This document shows, in pieces, positions 19,957 through 28,291 of a DNA stretch of 28,291 nt (within the stretch, counting starts at the first letter, position 1; each line of letters begins with the position of its first letter). The notes beneath the pieces were generated by a model. The model worked only from the letters and a program-made list of their open reading frames with translations. It ran no database searches and was not told the origin of the DNA. The stretch is from Hepatocystis sp. ex Piliocolobus tephrosceles (Eukaryota; Apicomplexa; Aconoidasida; Haemosporida; Plasmodiidae), in contig CABPSV020000088.1 of NCBI GenBank assembly GCA_902459845.2, positions 3,412-31,702 on the forward strand, read 5' to 3'. The translations under genes and the position numbers were made by a program.

Positions 19957-20581
19957 ATGAATTATGATGATGATAAGAACACTTCGAAAGATGATTTCAT
20001 TAACTACTTGGAAGAAAATGGTGTAATCAATCATTTAAGTCAAGTTTTATTAAAATTATTTAAAGAAAAAGAAAAACCTAAAGACGCAATTAAATTTATA
20101 CGTGATAATCTACAATACCTTGAAAATGGTTATAATTAAAAGTTTTTTTTTTATTTTTTAAAAAATAAGAGTTATATATTTTTTTTTATTTGGTACTAGT
20201 TTATTTATTGTTCCTACTGTTCATCCATTATTGCTGTCACTATCACTATTACGGCCTTATTTATCACTTTTAAAAAATTATAAATAAAAAATATGCACGG
20301 TCTACACGACTTAACAGTTTAGTTTAGTTTAGTTTAGTTTTTTTTAAGTTTTAACATGTGAACATATGTATGCATATGCGCATGCGTGTGTAAATGTATA
20401 AATACGTATGCCTGCACATACATAACAATTTTTATTTATATTTATAGATGTGTCACTTGATGATTTAAAGCATGAAAATTTATATCTGCGACAAGAAAAT
20501 CAAAGATTAACAAAAAAATTTGAAGAATTAAATGAAACATTACAGAAATTACTTAACAACCCTTTAGATTCAAAACCTTAA
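19957..20581 (+). CDS. c-Myc-binding protein (MYCBP/AMY-1) homologue (two exons)
   Basis: Exons 19957-20128 and 20448-20581 encode 101 residues; the donor GTTATA is in phase 1 and the TTTATAG acceptor follows a T-rich tract. Exon 1 has the family core: FINYLEENGVINHLSQVLLK, then LFKEKEKPKDAIKFIRDNL, matching the human pattern of YLEKSGVLDTLTKVLVALY and EPEKPNSALDFLK. Exon 2 is a coiled coil (DLKHENLYLRQENQRLTKKF and so on) ending NPLDSKP. Human MYCBP is about 103 residues, so length and layout fit. In animals it binds c-Myc and A-kinase anchoring proteins; in Chlamydomonas the homologue FAP174 is a flagellar protein. Plasmodium lacks c-Myc, so a scaffold or axonemal role in male gametes is the more reasonable inference. 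Without splicing the first frame would stop after 60 residues. Confidence 0.85.
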
Positions 20582-20780
20582 CACATATAATAAAATTGAA
20601 AAAGGGTCAAAAAAAAAATATATTATATATATATATATATATATATAGTAAAAAAGAAAAGAATAAAAATAGTAGAACGACATTACAACTACTACACGTA
20701 ATCATAAATGTGCATACGTTTTTATTTTTTTTTTTTTTTTATAAGTTCATTGATTAATGAATTTCATTATTTAAACACTT

Positions 20781-20812
<32 letters not shown>

Positions 20813-20875
20813 TGTATTCATTCAATATGAAATGAAATGAAATAAAATAACAAATTAAAATTTTACGATAAACTT

Positions 20876-20910
<35 letters not shown>

Positions 20911-21225
20911 TATAATTATGTACTTACAAGTATATATACAAACGTAAGCTACTATTTAATTTATACTTTTTAAATAAAAACTAAAAATTGATTGCGTATA
21001 AATATATCACTAGAAAAAGCAAAAAAAAAAAAAAAAAAATCAAAAAACAGGTTGATATTCATATTTTTTTGTGTTTATATCTTTTATATACGTTTGTATA
21101 TGCACATATATATATATATATGTGTGTGTGTATGTATGTTTCATTTTTTTTTGATGATTAGCCAAATTAGTATATATGCGTAAAAATTCCAGTAGGTAAA
21201 TAAAAAATATATAAATAATTCGTTA
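20582..21225. other. Convergent intergenic region MYCBP homologue / PGP
   Basis: This region holds the 3' ends of two converging genes: a (TA)n tract at 20622-20648, poly(A) at 20786-20811, poly(T) at 20879-20909 and another TA-rich block near 21100-21135. No coding or RNA feature is visible. Confidence 0.65.
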
Positions 21226-22194
21226 TTATAGTAAATTTTTAATTGATTTCATAAAATAGTTAGGATGAATGTTTAAGTTATTGTGGTTTAGATATATATT
21301 AGAATCGGTAACACCAGATGCAACAAGAATAGATTGAATGTTACAGTTATGAGCAAATTGTATATCAGTATCTAATCTATCACCTATCATAATAGCATTG
21401 GATGAAGTTATGTTTAAATCTTTTAACACATTTTCAATCATAAATAAATTAGGTTTTCCTAAAATGAGTGGTTTTTTAAGTGATACCGCTTCTATAGAAG
21501 CAACAATAGAACCTGTTCCTGCCCATTTTTGTTTTGAATTAAAATTAGCAGTTACATCTTTATTTGTTACAATAAATTCGGCATCTAATTCATTTATACA
21601 TAAATGTGCATATTGAATTTTATAGTAATTAATATTAAAATCGATTGCAACAACAACAGCTCCTATATTTTTGTCAACACATAATTGAAAATCATCTGAT
21701 ATAATTACATTTTTATCATTATCTTTATAACTACCTAACCATTCAACATTTATTGCATCTAATTCGTCACAAATACCTTTTTCTCCAATTACATAAATTT
21801 TTTTTTTTTTTGTTGTATAATTTTCATTACTTAAAAAATATTTAGCAATTGCATAAGCTGTACAAATAATATTTTCTTTTTTTACAAAAAAAAAACCTAA
21901 CATATGAAATTTTTTTAATAATGTATCTCTTGATTTTGATGAATTATTAGTTATAAAATATACTTTTTTATTTGCTTTGATTAATTTATCAATTACTTCA
22001 ACAGCTCCTTCAATCACTTCATTCCCTTTCCACAAAACACCATCACAATCAAAAAAAAAAACATCAAATTTATTAACAACTTCTTTTGCATTTATTGAAT
22101 TTTCTATTCTCCAATCTTTCATAAAACTTACATTTTGTTCATCTATTTGTGCTGGATCACCATTATTATCACTACAAGATATTATTAATGACAT
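21226..22194 (-). CDS. PGP: Phosphoglycolate phosphatase / 4-nitrophenylphosphatase, HAD superfamily
   Basis: Taking the second Met (22194, MSLIISCSDNN) as start gives 322 residues; an upstream in-frame ATG adds 11 hydrophobic residues (MFFYLFIFTRN) encoded next to a poly(A) tract and is less likely. Counting from that upstream Met, HAD motif I is DCDGVLW with D60 as nucleophile and D62 as acid/base. Motif II is TNNSS (93-97), motif III is the Lys of LILGKPN (258) and motif IV is GDRLDTD (282-288), so all catalytic groups are present. The cap domain between motifs II and III contains the IGAVVVAIDFNINYYKIQYA segment, typical of type C2-capped NagD/PGP enzymes. PGP enzymes clear 2-phosphoglycolate and the toxic side products 2-phospholactate and 4-phosphoerythronate. 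In P. falciparum the orthologue is reported to influence pentose-phosphate metabolism and fosmidomycin sensitivity. No targeting signal is needed for the cytosol. Confidence 0.93.
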   Translation of the reverse strand: MSLIISCSDNNGDPAQIDEQNVSFMKDWRIENSINAKEVVNKFDVFFFDCDGVLWKGNEVIEGAVEVIDKLIKANKKVYFITNNSSKSRDTLLKKFHMLGFFFVKKENIICTAYAIAKYFLSNENYTTKKKKIYVIGEKGICDELDAINVEWLGSYKDNDKNVIISDDFQLCVDKNIGAVVVAIDFNINYYKIQYAHLCINELDAEFIVTNKDVTANFNSKQKWAGTGSIVASIEAVSLKKPLILGKPNLFMIENVLKDLNITSSNAIMIGDRLDTDIQFAHNCNIQSILVASGVTDSNIYLNHNNLNIHPNYFMKSIKNLL

Positions 22195-22250
22195 GTTTCG
22201 TGTAAAAATAAATAAATAAAAAAACAAAAAAAAAAAACAAAAAAAAAAAA

Positions 22251-22313
<63 letters not shown>

Positions 22314-23547
22314 AAAAAAAAAATATTATTGTTGGTTGTTTTTTTTTGTTTTTCCAGCAAATGTGTATATATTAGCACAGTGTAAATATGTGAACATTTA
22401 AGTAAATTTTTTGTATATCTAAAAAGTGTGTAGATAGACAAAATCGCTATTTATCCCATATGACCAATTATATAATAAAAAATAAAAAATGACGAGCTTA
22501 GGATGTGACGAGCTTAAAATGTGAAGAGATTAAAATGTGACGAGTTTTAAAACAAAAAAAGCTATTATTATATACTTTTTTTATTTAATGAAAAAAAATT
22601 AAGATCTTGATAATTTACATATAAGGAGTCCCAAATGTATGTGAATGTACATATATATGTATATATTTATTTTTATATATATGTGGTATTATTATTACTT
22701 CGAGCAATTTTTATTCCTATATAATGCATTTTTAAAGTTTTTCTGCAAAATGTGCATCACATTACGTATAAGCTATTTCTAAGTTTGCATAGAAAAAACT
22801 AAAAAAATTAAAAAAAAATAATAAATAAAATAACTCCTAATTTAAATATCAAAATAAAATTGCTAAATTAAAGTAAAAATGTGATAAAAAAAGTAACATG
22901 TTTAACATGAAACATAAAACAAAAAAAATAAAAAATAAAATAACGCAAAGCAAAAACAAGAGAATGAAAAAAATTCCACATGCGAAATATGTATTTATAC
23001 ATATATATAAATCCTTTTAAATAATCACTTATGCATTTTAATAAATCTTACGAAAAACCAGTGATAAAAACTTCTATGAACAATGACCAACAGAAAAATA
23101 AATAAAAAAAGTAACAAGCAAAAAAAAAAAAAAATTTTTTGTTATATAAAATGATTAATAGTTTTACTAAACTAATAGTTACCATATATGTTATTGTTTT
23201 TGAAAGCGAACCAATAATTACAGATAGATATTTTTAAACACTGTTAAACACTTTTTTAAATATATAATAAGCCTTTTTTTATTTTTGTATATAGTTCTCT
23301 TTTTTTTTTTATTTTTTATATACATATAATATAAATAAATAAAGTGGAGATCGAAATTTGTTTATATACCTAATAACTATAGTAAAAATAATTCCTACTT
23401 AGCTAAAAGCCAACGAGTAAATTAGTGAAAATGTAAATACATATATATATGATATATTATTTTGAAGAGAAATAAAAAAAAAAATACCTATACAAATATA
23501 TAATCTTTATTTTTTTATTATAGTGTTTAACTTTTGAGTTTTATAAA

Positions 23548-23582
<35 letters not shown>

Positions 23583-23642
23583 ACTTGTACAAATATATAA
23601 CACATATTATAACATTTAGTTTTTATATAATTTTAAAATATA

Positions 23643-23683
<41 letters not shown>

Positions 23684-23740
23684 ATACAAGTATAATATAT
23701 AATTTTTAATATTATTTTTAACTTTCGTTCAATATTACGA
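22195..23740. other. Intergenic region between PGP and the tRNA cluster
   Basis: Immediately upstream of PGP is an A tract of about 100 bases broken by a few C (22208-22322). Further on are a 16-bp repeat (22491-22550), a plus-strand 24-codon frame at 23031-23105 and a (TA)n block before the serine tRNA (23652-23680). No convincing gene. The PGP promoter must lie in the first few hundred bases. Confidence 0.55.
22491..22550. repeat. 16-bp tandem repeat GACGAGCTTAAAATGT, four copies
   Basis: Four units with small differences (GACGAGCTTAGG, GACGAGCTTAAA, GAAGAGATTAAA, GACGAGTTTTAA, each followed by an ATGT-like end except the last). G+C is higher than in the surroundings. Function unknown. Confidence 0.85.
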
Positions 23741-23822
23741 GATAACGTGCCCGAGTGGTTAAGGGGTTGGACTGCTAATCCAATGGGTTCTGCCCGCGCA
23801 GGTTCGATTCCTGCCGTTGTCG
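23741..23822 (+). tRNA. tRNA-Ser (anticodon GCU)
   Basis: The 82-nt gene folds as a class II tRNA. The acceptor stem GATAACG/CGTTGTC has one T-G pair; the D arm is in CCGAGTGGTTAAGGGG. The anticodon stem TTGGA/TCCAA encloses the loop CTGCTAA with anticodon GCT at 23774-23776, followed by a long variable arm and the T arm CAGGTTCGATTCCTG. The discriminator is G, as expected for serine. It reads AGC/AGU codons. The internal A and B boxes for RNA polymerase III are intact and a T7 run lies a few bases after the end. No intron. Confidence 0.97.
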
Positions 23823-24577
23823 ATTTATTTTTTTATATTATATAAATAAGTAAATATTATTTATTTAAGAATATTTATAAATTAGTACATGTGTACGTTT
23901 ATATTTAAAAATATCTATCCCCCTCTCCCAAAAAAAAAAGTTAAAAATAAACAGTTTAAATTAAAAATAATATGTTAATAAACCTTTGGATATATATACT
24001 TTATACATTATGAAAAAAAAAAAAAATTTATAATATATAACAACTATGAGTACAATGGTAAAATTTCATCAAAATTGTGTTATTTTATTTCTGTTTTTTT
24101 TTTTTTATTTTTTTTTAATATTTACATAATCACAAAGGTTTATTTAGTAATAATTCATATATATGAAATGTATGTACACCTCATGTGTATAAGAGTAAAT
24201 GTTTTACCTGTTAAACATGATGGCTATAGCAAATAAAAAAAAAATAAAATAAAAAACATAGTGTTTTTACAGGATAATTTCTAAAAAATAATAATATATA
24301 TATATATATATATATATATTTTAAATTAAAACATATGTAATGTTTTTTACTTAACAAAAAAGATTGATTTTATTATTGTTACAAATGTTATAATTTTAAC
24401 GCAAAAAAATAAACTTGTAAAAATAAACAAAAATTTAGCATATAAATGAAAAAAATAATATTAATATATTATATTTGTACATTATGTATATAAGTAATTA
24501 TAAAAACTTTCAACTAAAAGCATTTACATTTTATTTTAAATATTTTTAACACTTGTAAAAAAAAAATAATAATAAAA
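23823..24577. other. AT-rich spacer between tRNA-Ser and tRNA-Leu
   Basis: The spacer begins with the T-run terminator of the serine tRNA. It has a C-rich spot TATCCCCCTCTCCC near 23915 and a (TA)n block at 24292-24320; the rest is homopolymer-rich. No gene seen. Confidence 0.6.
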
Positions 24578-24657
24578 TGACAGAAGTGGGGTTCGAACCC
24601 ACGCCCTTTCGGACAACGGCCTTAACGTTGCGCCTTAGACCACTCGGCCATTCTGTC
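24578..24657 (-). tRNA. tRNA-Leu (anticodon AAG)
   Basis: The 80-nt class II tRNA runs on the minus strand. The acceptor stem GACAGAA/TTCTGTC is perfect, the D arm is GGCCGAGTGGTCTAAGGC, and the anticodon stem CAACG/CGTTG encloses TTAAGGC with anticodon AAG at 24621-24623. A short variable arm and T arm GTGGGTTCGAACCCCAC follow, with discriminator A as expected for leucine. The first anticodon base is probably modified to inosine. A T-run follows the 3' end on the transcribed strand. No intron. Confidence 0.97.
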
Positions 24658-24912
24658 TCTCCTAATAAAAAATGATTTTTTTTACATAAGCATGTTCTTA
24701 TTATAACATTTTTTTTTTTTTTTTTTTTTTTTTTTTCATTAATATTAGTATATATTTGATATTATTATAATAAATATGTAACTAAAACATATTTATACTA
24801 ATTGTATGATATTATTATTTTTCTAGTTAATACTGTAAAAATGTAGTGTTTTACGTACATATATATCGAATTTATAAAAAAAAAAAAAAGTATATTAATG
24901 AAAAAAATATCT

Positions 24913-24949
<37 letters not shown>

Positions 24950-25129
24950 AAATAAAATAAATATTTACAATTATTATATGTTTATAAAATGAATGCTATG
25001 TGACATATATAAATATATATGGTATATAATTGAGAATAATTATAAATATTTTTTTAAGAACATTACTTTTCTATGTTTTAAAACTATAATTAAAATAAAA
25101 TTTAAAAACAAGTACAAAAAAAAATAAAA
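24658..25129. other. AT-rich spacer between tRNA-Leu and tRNA-Asp
   Basis: Contains a poly(T) tract at 24709-24736 and a poly(A) tract at 24917-24948, and the T-rich termination signal of the aspartate tRNA (read on the minus strand). Nothing else recognised. Confidence 0.6.
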
Positions 25130-25201
25130 CTCCGAGACCGGGAATTGAACCCGGGTCTTCCGCGTGACAGGCGGAAATACTTGCCACTATACTATCTCGG
25201 A
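25130..25201 (-). tRNA. tRNA-Asp (anticodon GUC)
   Basis: The 72-nt class I tRNA lies on the minus strand. The acceptor stem TCCGAGA/TCTCGGA is perfect, the D arm is TAGTATAGTGGCA, and the anticodon stem TCCGC/GCGGA encloses CTGTCAC with anticodon GTC at 25166-25168. The T arm is CCGGGTTCAATTCCCGG and the discriminator is G, an aspartate identity base. T-rich sequence follows the 3' end. No intron. Confidence 0.97.
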
Positions 25202-25286
25202 TACATTTAAAGTAGTAGCATTTACTACTCTAAATGTAAAAATAAATATTAAAATTATTTTGTATATATTGTTGTTTATAAAGTTT

Positions 25287-25328
<42 letters not shown>

Positions 25329-25330
25329 GT

Positions 25331-25410
25331 ACATATATGTAAAAACATATATGTAAAAACATATATGTAAAAACATATATGTAAAAACATATATGTAAAA
25401 ACATATACGT
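25331..25410. repeat. 14-bp repeat ACATATATGTAAAA, five to six copies
   Basis: Each unit contains the palindrome ACATATATGT, so the array can pair with itself in many registers and would form hairpins if transcribed. The last copy has a T-to-C change (ACATATACGT). It lies about 130 bp upstream of the aspartate tRNA on that gene's strand. Confidence 0.9.
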
Positions 25411-26253
25411 AGGATATATTAATATTAAAAATAGCTTAATGACATAAATATTTATATATAAAATAAAACGTTATTATTTTTTTATCCTTGTTTTTAATTA
25501 ATGTAGTGTTCTATTATTTTTATATTTAACAAAATTTTTACTTAGTTTTTATTTATAGCATAAAAAAGGCACATATATATATATACTTATGTATGTATAT
25601 ATATTTGTACTAATATGCTTACAGTTTACGGTATTTTTTCTTATTACTTATGTGAAACAAAAAAAGTTACTCATAATGCTTAAAACTAAAGCAATTGTAC
25701 TTGAATTTTGCTTGTTTTGCTGGTTTTGGTTTGCTACAGCGATTTATTATGATTTACAGTTTTGTAAACATAAACAAAATAATCTATTAGTTTTACTTTT
25801 ATATACATGACTATATAATTTAGTCACCTAGTTCATATATTGATGTTGTGACAATGTATCGTTTTATTACATAATATATATAATAAAAATAATAGAAAAA
25901 AAAGCCAATAAAGGTAATTTAAAATAAAGTTCTATAAATTTTTTTAAATAAATATAAATATATAATTTTGTGTTTTTTTTTTTTCGGCTGTTTTTATTTA
26001 AGCGGTTATAAGATTGATACAAATAGAACAAATTATGTTTATTAAAAATTTATGATTTTATTTATTTTTTTATACACACAAAAACTTACAAAAAGAACAA
26101 AAAAAAACAAAAAAAAACAAAAAAAAACAAAAAAAAACTAAAAAAAATATTCAATCATGAAAAAAAAAAGATGTTATTTATATATCGGTATTATATGAGT
26201 TATGTATATATCTTTAAAAATGTTCACATACATACATATAAATATATATACAT

Positions 26254-26415
26254 ACATATTTATATATAACATGATTACTATATTTTAAATATAAAAATCA
26301 AATAAATAAAGTAACACATTATGACATATTTATATATATACATATTTATATATAACATGATTACTATATTTTAAATATAAAAATCAAATAAATAAAGTAA
26401 CACATTATGACATAT
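26254..26415. repeat. Perfect 76-bp direct duplication, period 86 bp
   Basis: Positions 26254-26329 and 26340-26415 are identical, separated by 10 bp of TA-rich sequence. The unit includes TAACATGATTACTATATTTT and AAAGTAACACATTATGACAT. This is non-coding DNA about 100 bp beyond the stop of the minus-strand gene, so a recent tandem duplication or an assembly artefact in its 3' region is likely. Confidence 0.9.
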
Positions 26416-26519
26416 ATATATATATGTGCGTATACAAAAAAAAGTATGAAAAAAAAAGTTTGTCAAATATTTAATAATATATAATTTTAATAAAATATTT
26501 ATAAAAAGCTTTGGTTTTT

Positions 26520-27323
26520 TTAAACATTATCAGCGGTCTTATGAAATTTATCATCAACATGATCTTTTGTTTTTTTAATCAAATTTTTATAATCATTTTT
26601 GTTTACAAAAGTATTTATAGATAGATCGGTATCTCTATCAAATGTTTTTCTTTCGCCAGGCAAATTTTTAGAATTTATTAAAAATTTTTGTTGTTGTTCA
26701 TTTTTTCCCCATAAATCAATTTTTTTATGTTTTTCTAAAAAGTCTTTATACTCCTTTTGACTATCTTTATAATATCCTTGTTCATGTAATTCTCTTAAAC
26801 TTTTAATTTTTTCATTTTTTTTTTGTTCGAAACTTGTATCATATGTATATTCGGTTTGTAATTTACTGAAAGAGTTATTACTAGAGTTACGTATATGATT
26901 ACCTTTCTTATGATTGTTATTATCCTCACTATAGGTATCATCATAATTTGTTTTTTTTAATAAATTAGCTTTTCTTTTTTCGATATTATATTTTAACTGT
27001 TTAATATCAATTTTAGATAAAAAATAATACATTAAATCATTAAAAATTTCATAAATACTTTCTTTAAAATTTAACGGTTTTTTATAAAAATCATCTTTTC
27101 TTTCTAACTTCCAAGCTCTAAATAAATGCCTCAATTTTTTTTTTAATTTTAAGTCTTTTATACTTTCAAGTGATATTTTTTTATTATTATCCAGTTTTTT
27201 ATATAATATTTTTAAATTGTTTAAAAAGTTATAATGTTGTAGAAGATTTATAGTCAGCCTAATCATTTCTTTATTGTCATAAATGTGAACATCAAATTCT
27301 CGAGTTTCTTCTGATTCTTTATT

Positions 27324-27355
<32 letters not shown>

Positions 27356-28244
27356 TTTTTATTTTATCTTTTTTTGTTTTATCTTTTTTTGTTTCTTTGG
27401 TGTTGATTTTGTTATTATTGGGTGAATGTTGACTGCTTCTTACATTGGTACTGTCACTACTACTGTCACTACTACTGTCACTACTACTGTCACTACTACT
27501 GTCACTACTACTGTCACTACTACTGTCACTTCTACTGTCACTACTACTGTCACTACTACTGTCACTACTACTGCCACTACTGATGTCACTACTACTGCCA
27601 CTACTGCTATCACTACTACTGCTACGACTACCACTTCTACTACTTTCATTACTACTACAGCTTTTGGAGGAATTGGTCGAAACAGAGTGTGAAGTAGCCT
27701 TTTTCCTATACTTACTGTTGTAACCTTTTTTTTTTTTATTCTTCACATGTGTATATTCATCATTCTCATTTTTTGATTTAATATTTGAATATCTGTTTTC
27801 TTTATTATTTTTAGTATATTTATCATATGATGTACTTTTTTTCATTTTTTTTTTGTTTTTGTTATTTTGTTTATGATCTAAATAATTTATGTCGTGTGAC
27901 TTTTCCTCCAATATATGTTTGTTATCATTGTGCGTATGAAAAACATCAATTTTCTTTGTTTCGTTGTTTATACTACATTTTTTATTACTCTTTTCACTAC
28001 TGCTTTTGCTATTACTTTTACAGCGGATATATTTGTTGTCTTCGTTTATTTTTAAATCTCTTTTTTTTTTGTGATTATGAGATATATCCATTTCTTTTGT
28101 TGTTTTTCTTTTTTTTTCCTTTGAATGCTCAGTAACTTTTACTTTTCTGTTTTCATCATCATTATCATCATTACATTGTTTTGGGCTTTCATATTCTTTG
28201 CTTAATAGGCTATTAGATTTATTTATCATATTTGTTTTTTTCAT
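26520..28244 (-). CDS. Ser/Asp-rich nuclear-type protein with GPALPP1/DUF3752-like C-terminus
   Basis: A single exon encodes 574 residues. Residues 1-195 are Lys/Asn/Ser-rich with basic clusters that could act as nuclear signals. Residues about 195-265 are a long SSDS/SSSD tract, reminiscent of acidic-serine regions in splicing and chromatin proteins and a likely casein-kinase target. A basic KKDKIKKNK stretch (about 285-305) leads to an ordered helical part (about 310-430, with EMIRLTINLLQHYNFL and KLKKKLRHLFRAWKLER). The C-terminus has LRELHEQGYYKD and then GERKTFDRDTDLSINTF..NDYKNLIKKTKD. This resembles the ERxPFDRDKDLxVNRFDxAQKKALIKK signature that I recall from human GPALPP1 (DUF3752). 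That family is poorly characterised and nuclear. The assignment rests on the last 45 residues only. Confidence 0.7.
27440..27640 (-). repeat. 12-bp coding repeat for SSDS tract
   Basis: Plus-strand TCACTACTACTG units, about 15 in a row with a few variants, encode the Ser/Asp tract of the minus-strand gene. They open every frame on both strands, so overlapping Val- or Leu-rich frames here are artefacts. Confidence 0.9.
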
Positions 28245-28291
28245 TAATGTTTTCTAATCATTAACTTCATTTATTTGTTTATTTGTTTATT
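28245..28291 (-). promoter_or_regulatory. 5' leader of the Ser/Asp-rich gene (cut by window end)
   Basis: Only 47 bp upstream of the start codon are present, with a TTTATTTG repeat at the edge. An upstream exon outside the window cannot be excluded. Confidence 0.4.

Larger units (their letters stand above)
25202..26519. other. Intergenic region between tRNA-Asp and the Ser/Asp-rich gene
   Basis: The region includes a poly(A) tract (25289-25325), a 14-bp array, a GC-raised island at 25589-25870 with competing open frames on both strands, an AAAAAAAC array at 26099-26140 and a 76-bp direct duplication. No gene is certain. Confidence 0.55.

Noticed and set aside
22172..22441. Minus-strand frame upstream of PGP
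   Set aside because: More than half of it is translated poly(A/T); it would overlap the PGP start in another frame.
27426..27723. Val-Thr and Leu-Ser repeat frames
   Set aside because: They are shadows of the SSDS-coding 12-bp repeat.
1..28291. CRISPR arrays, insertion sequences, phage or plasmid modules
   Set aside because: The window is eukaryotic nuclear DNA; all repeats seen are short tandem arrays or local duplications without spacers, terminal inverted repeats or transposase-like proteins.

Overview
The window is nuclear DNA of a malaria parasite (genus Plasmodium). The base composition is extremely AT-rich, with long poly(A)/poly(T) and (TA)n tracts between genes and low-complexity Asn/Lys/Asp inserts inside proteins. 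Introns are short, begin GT and end in T-rich tracts plus TATAG or CAG. Recognisable eukaryotic genes are interleaved with lineage-specific ones. From memory, the order from a DMT-type transporter to the phosphoglycolate phosphatase matches the P. falciparum chromosome 7 block between DMT1 (PF3D7_0715800) and PGP (PF3D7_0715000). The phosphatase sequence differs from the falciparum one as I remember it, so this is probably another species; which one cannot be decided from the sequence alone.

Layout. 1-2838: repeat-rich intergenic DNA. 2839-4311 (+): drug/metabolite transporter DMT1. 5297-5656 (-): small BolA-like protein. 5832-6921 (-): a probable three-exon small gene that single-frame ORF calling misses. 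7068-9503 (-): TypA/BipA GTPase with a targeting-like N-terminal extension. 10898-11538 (+): three-exon ATP synthase F1 epsilon subunit. 12364-13542 (+): three-exon secreted Cys-rich protein. 13930-14366: a GC-raised stretch that may code for a small membrane protein on the minus strand. 15389-18883 (+): large membrane-anchored low-complexity protein. 19957-20581 (+): two-exon c-Myc-binding-protein (MYCBP) homologue. 21226-22194 (-): phosphoglycolate phosphatase. 23741-25201: three tRNA genes, Ser-GCU (+), Leu-AAG (-) and Asp-GUC (-). 26520-28244 (-): Ser/Asp-rich nuclear-type protein with a GPALPP1/DUF3752-like C-terminus.

The genes do not form one pathway, as is normal for Plasmodium. There is a loose organelle theme: ATP synthase epsilon, a TypA with a leader and a BolA-like protein with a basic N-terminus. 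No mobile elements, CRISPR arrays, subtelomeric multigene families or viral sequences were seen. The most useful results are the spliced structures rebuilt by hand (ATP synthase epsilon, MYCBP homologue, Cys-rich protein, minus-strand gene at 5832-6921), several GC-raised islands that may be unannotated exons or ncRNAs, and a set of short-period tandem repeats. I found no clear new multi-gene system.
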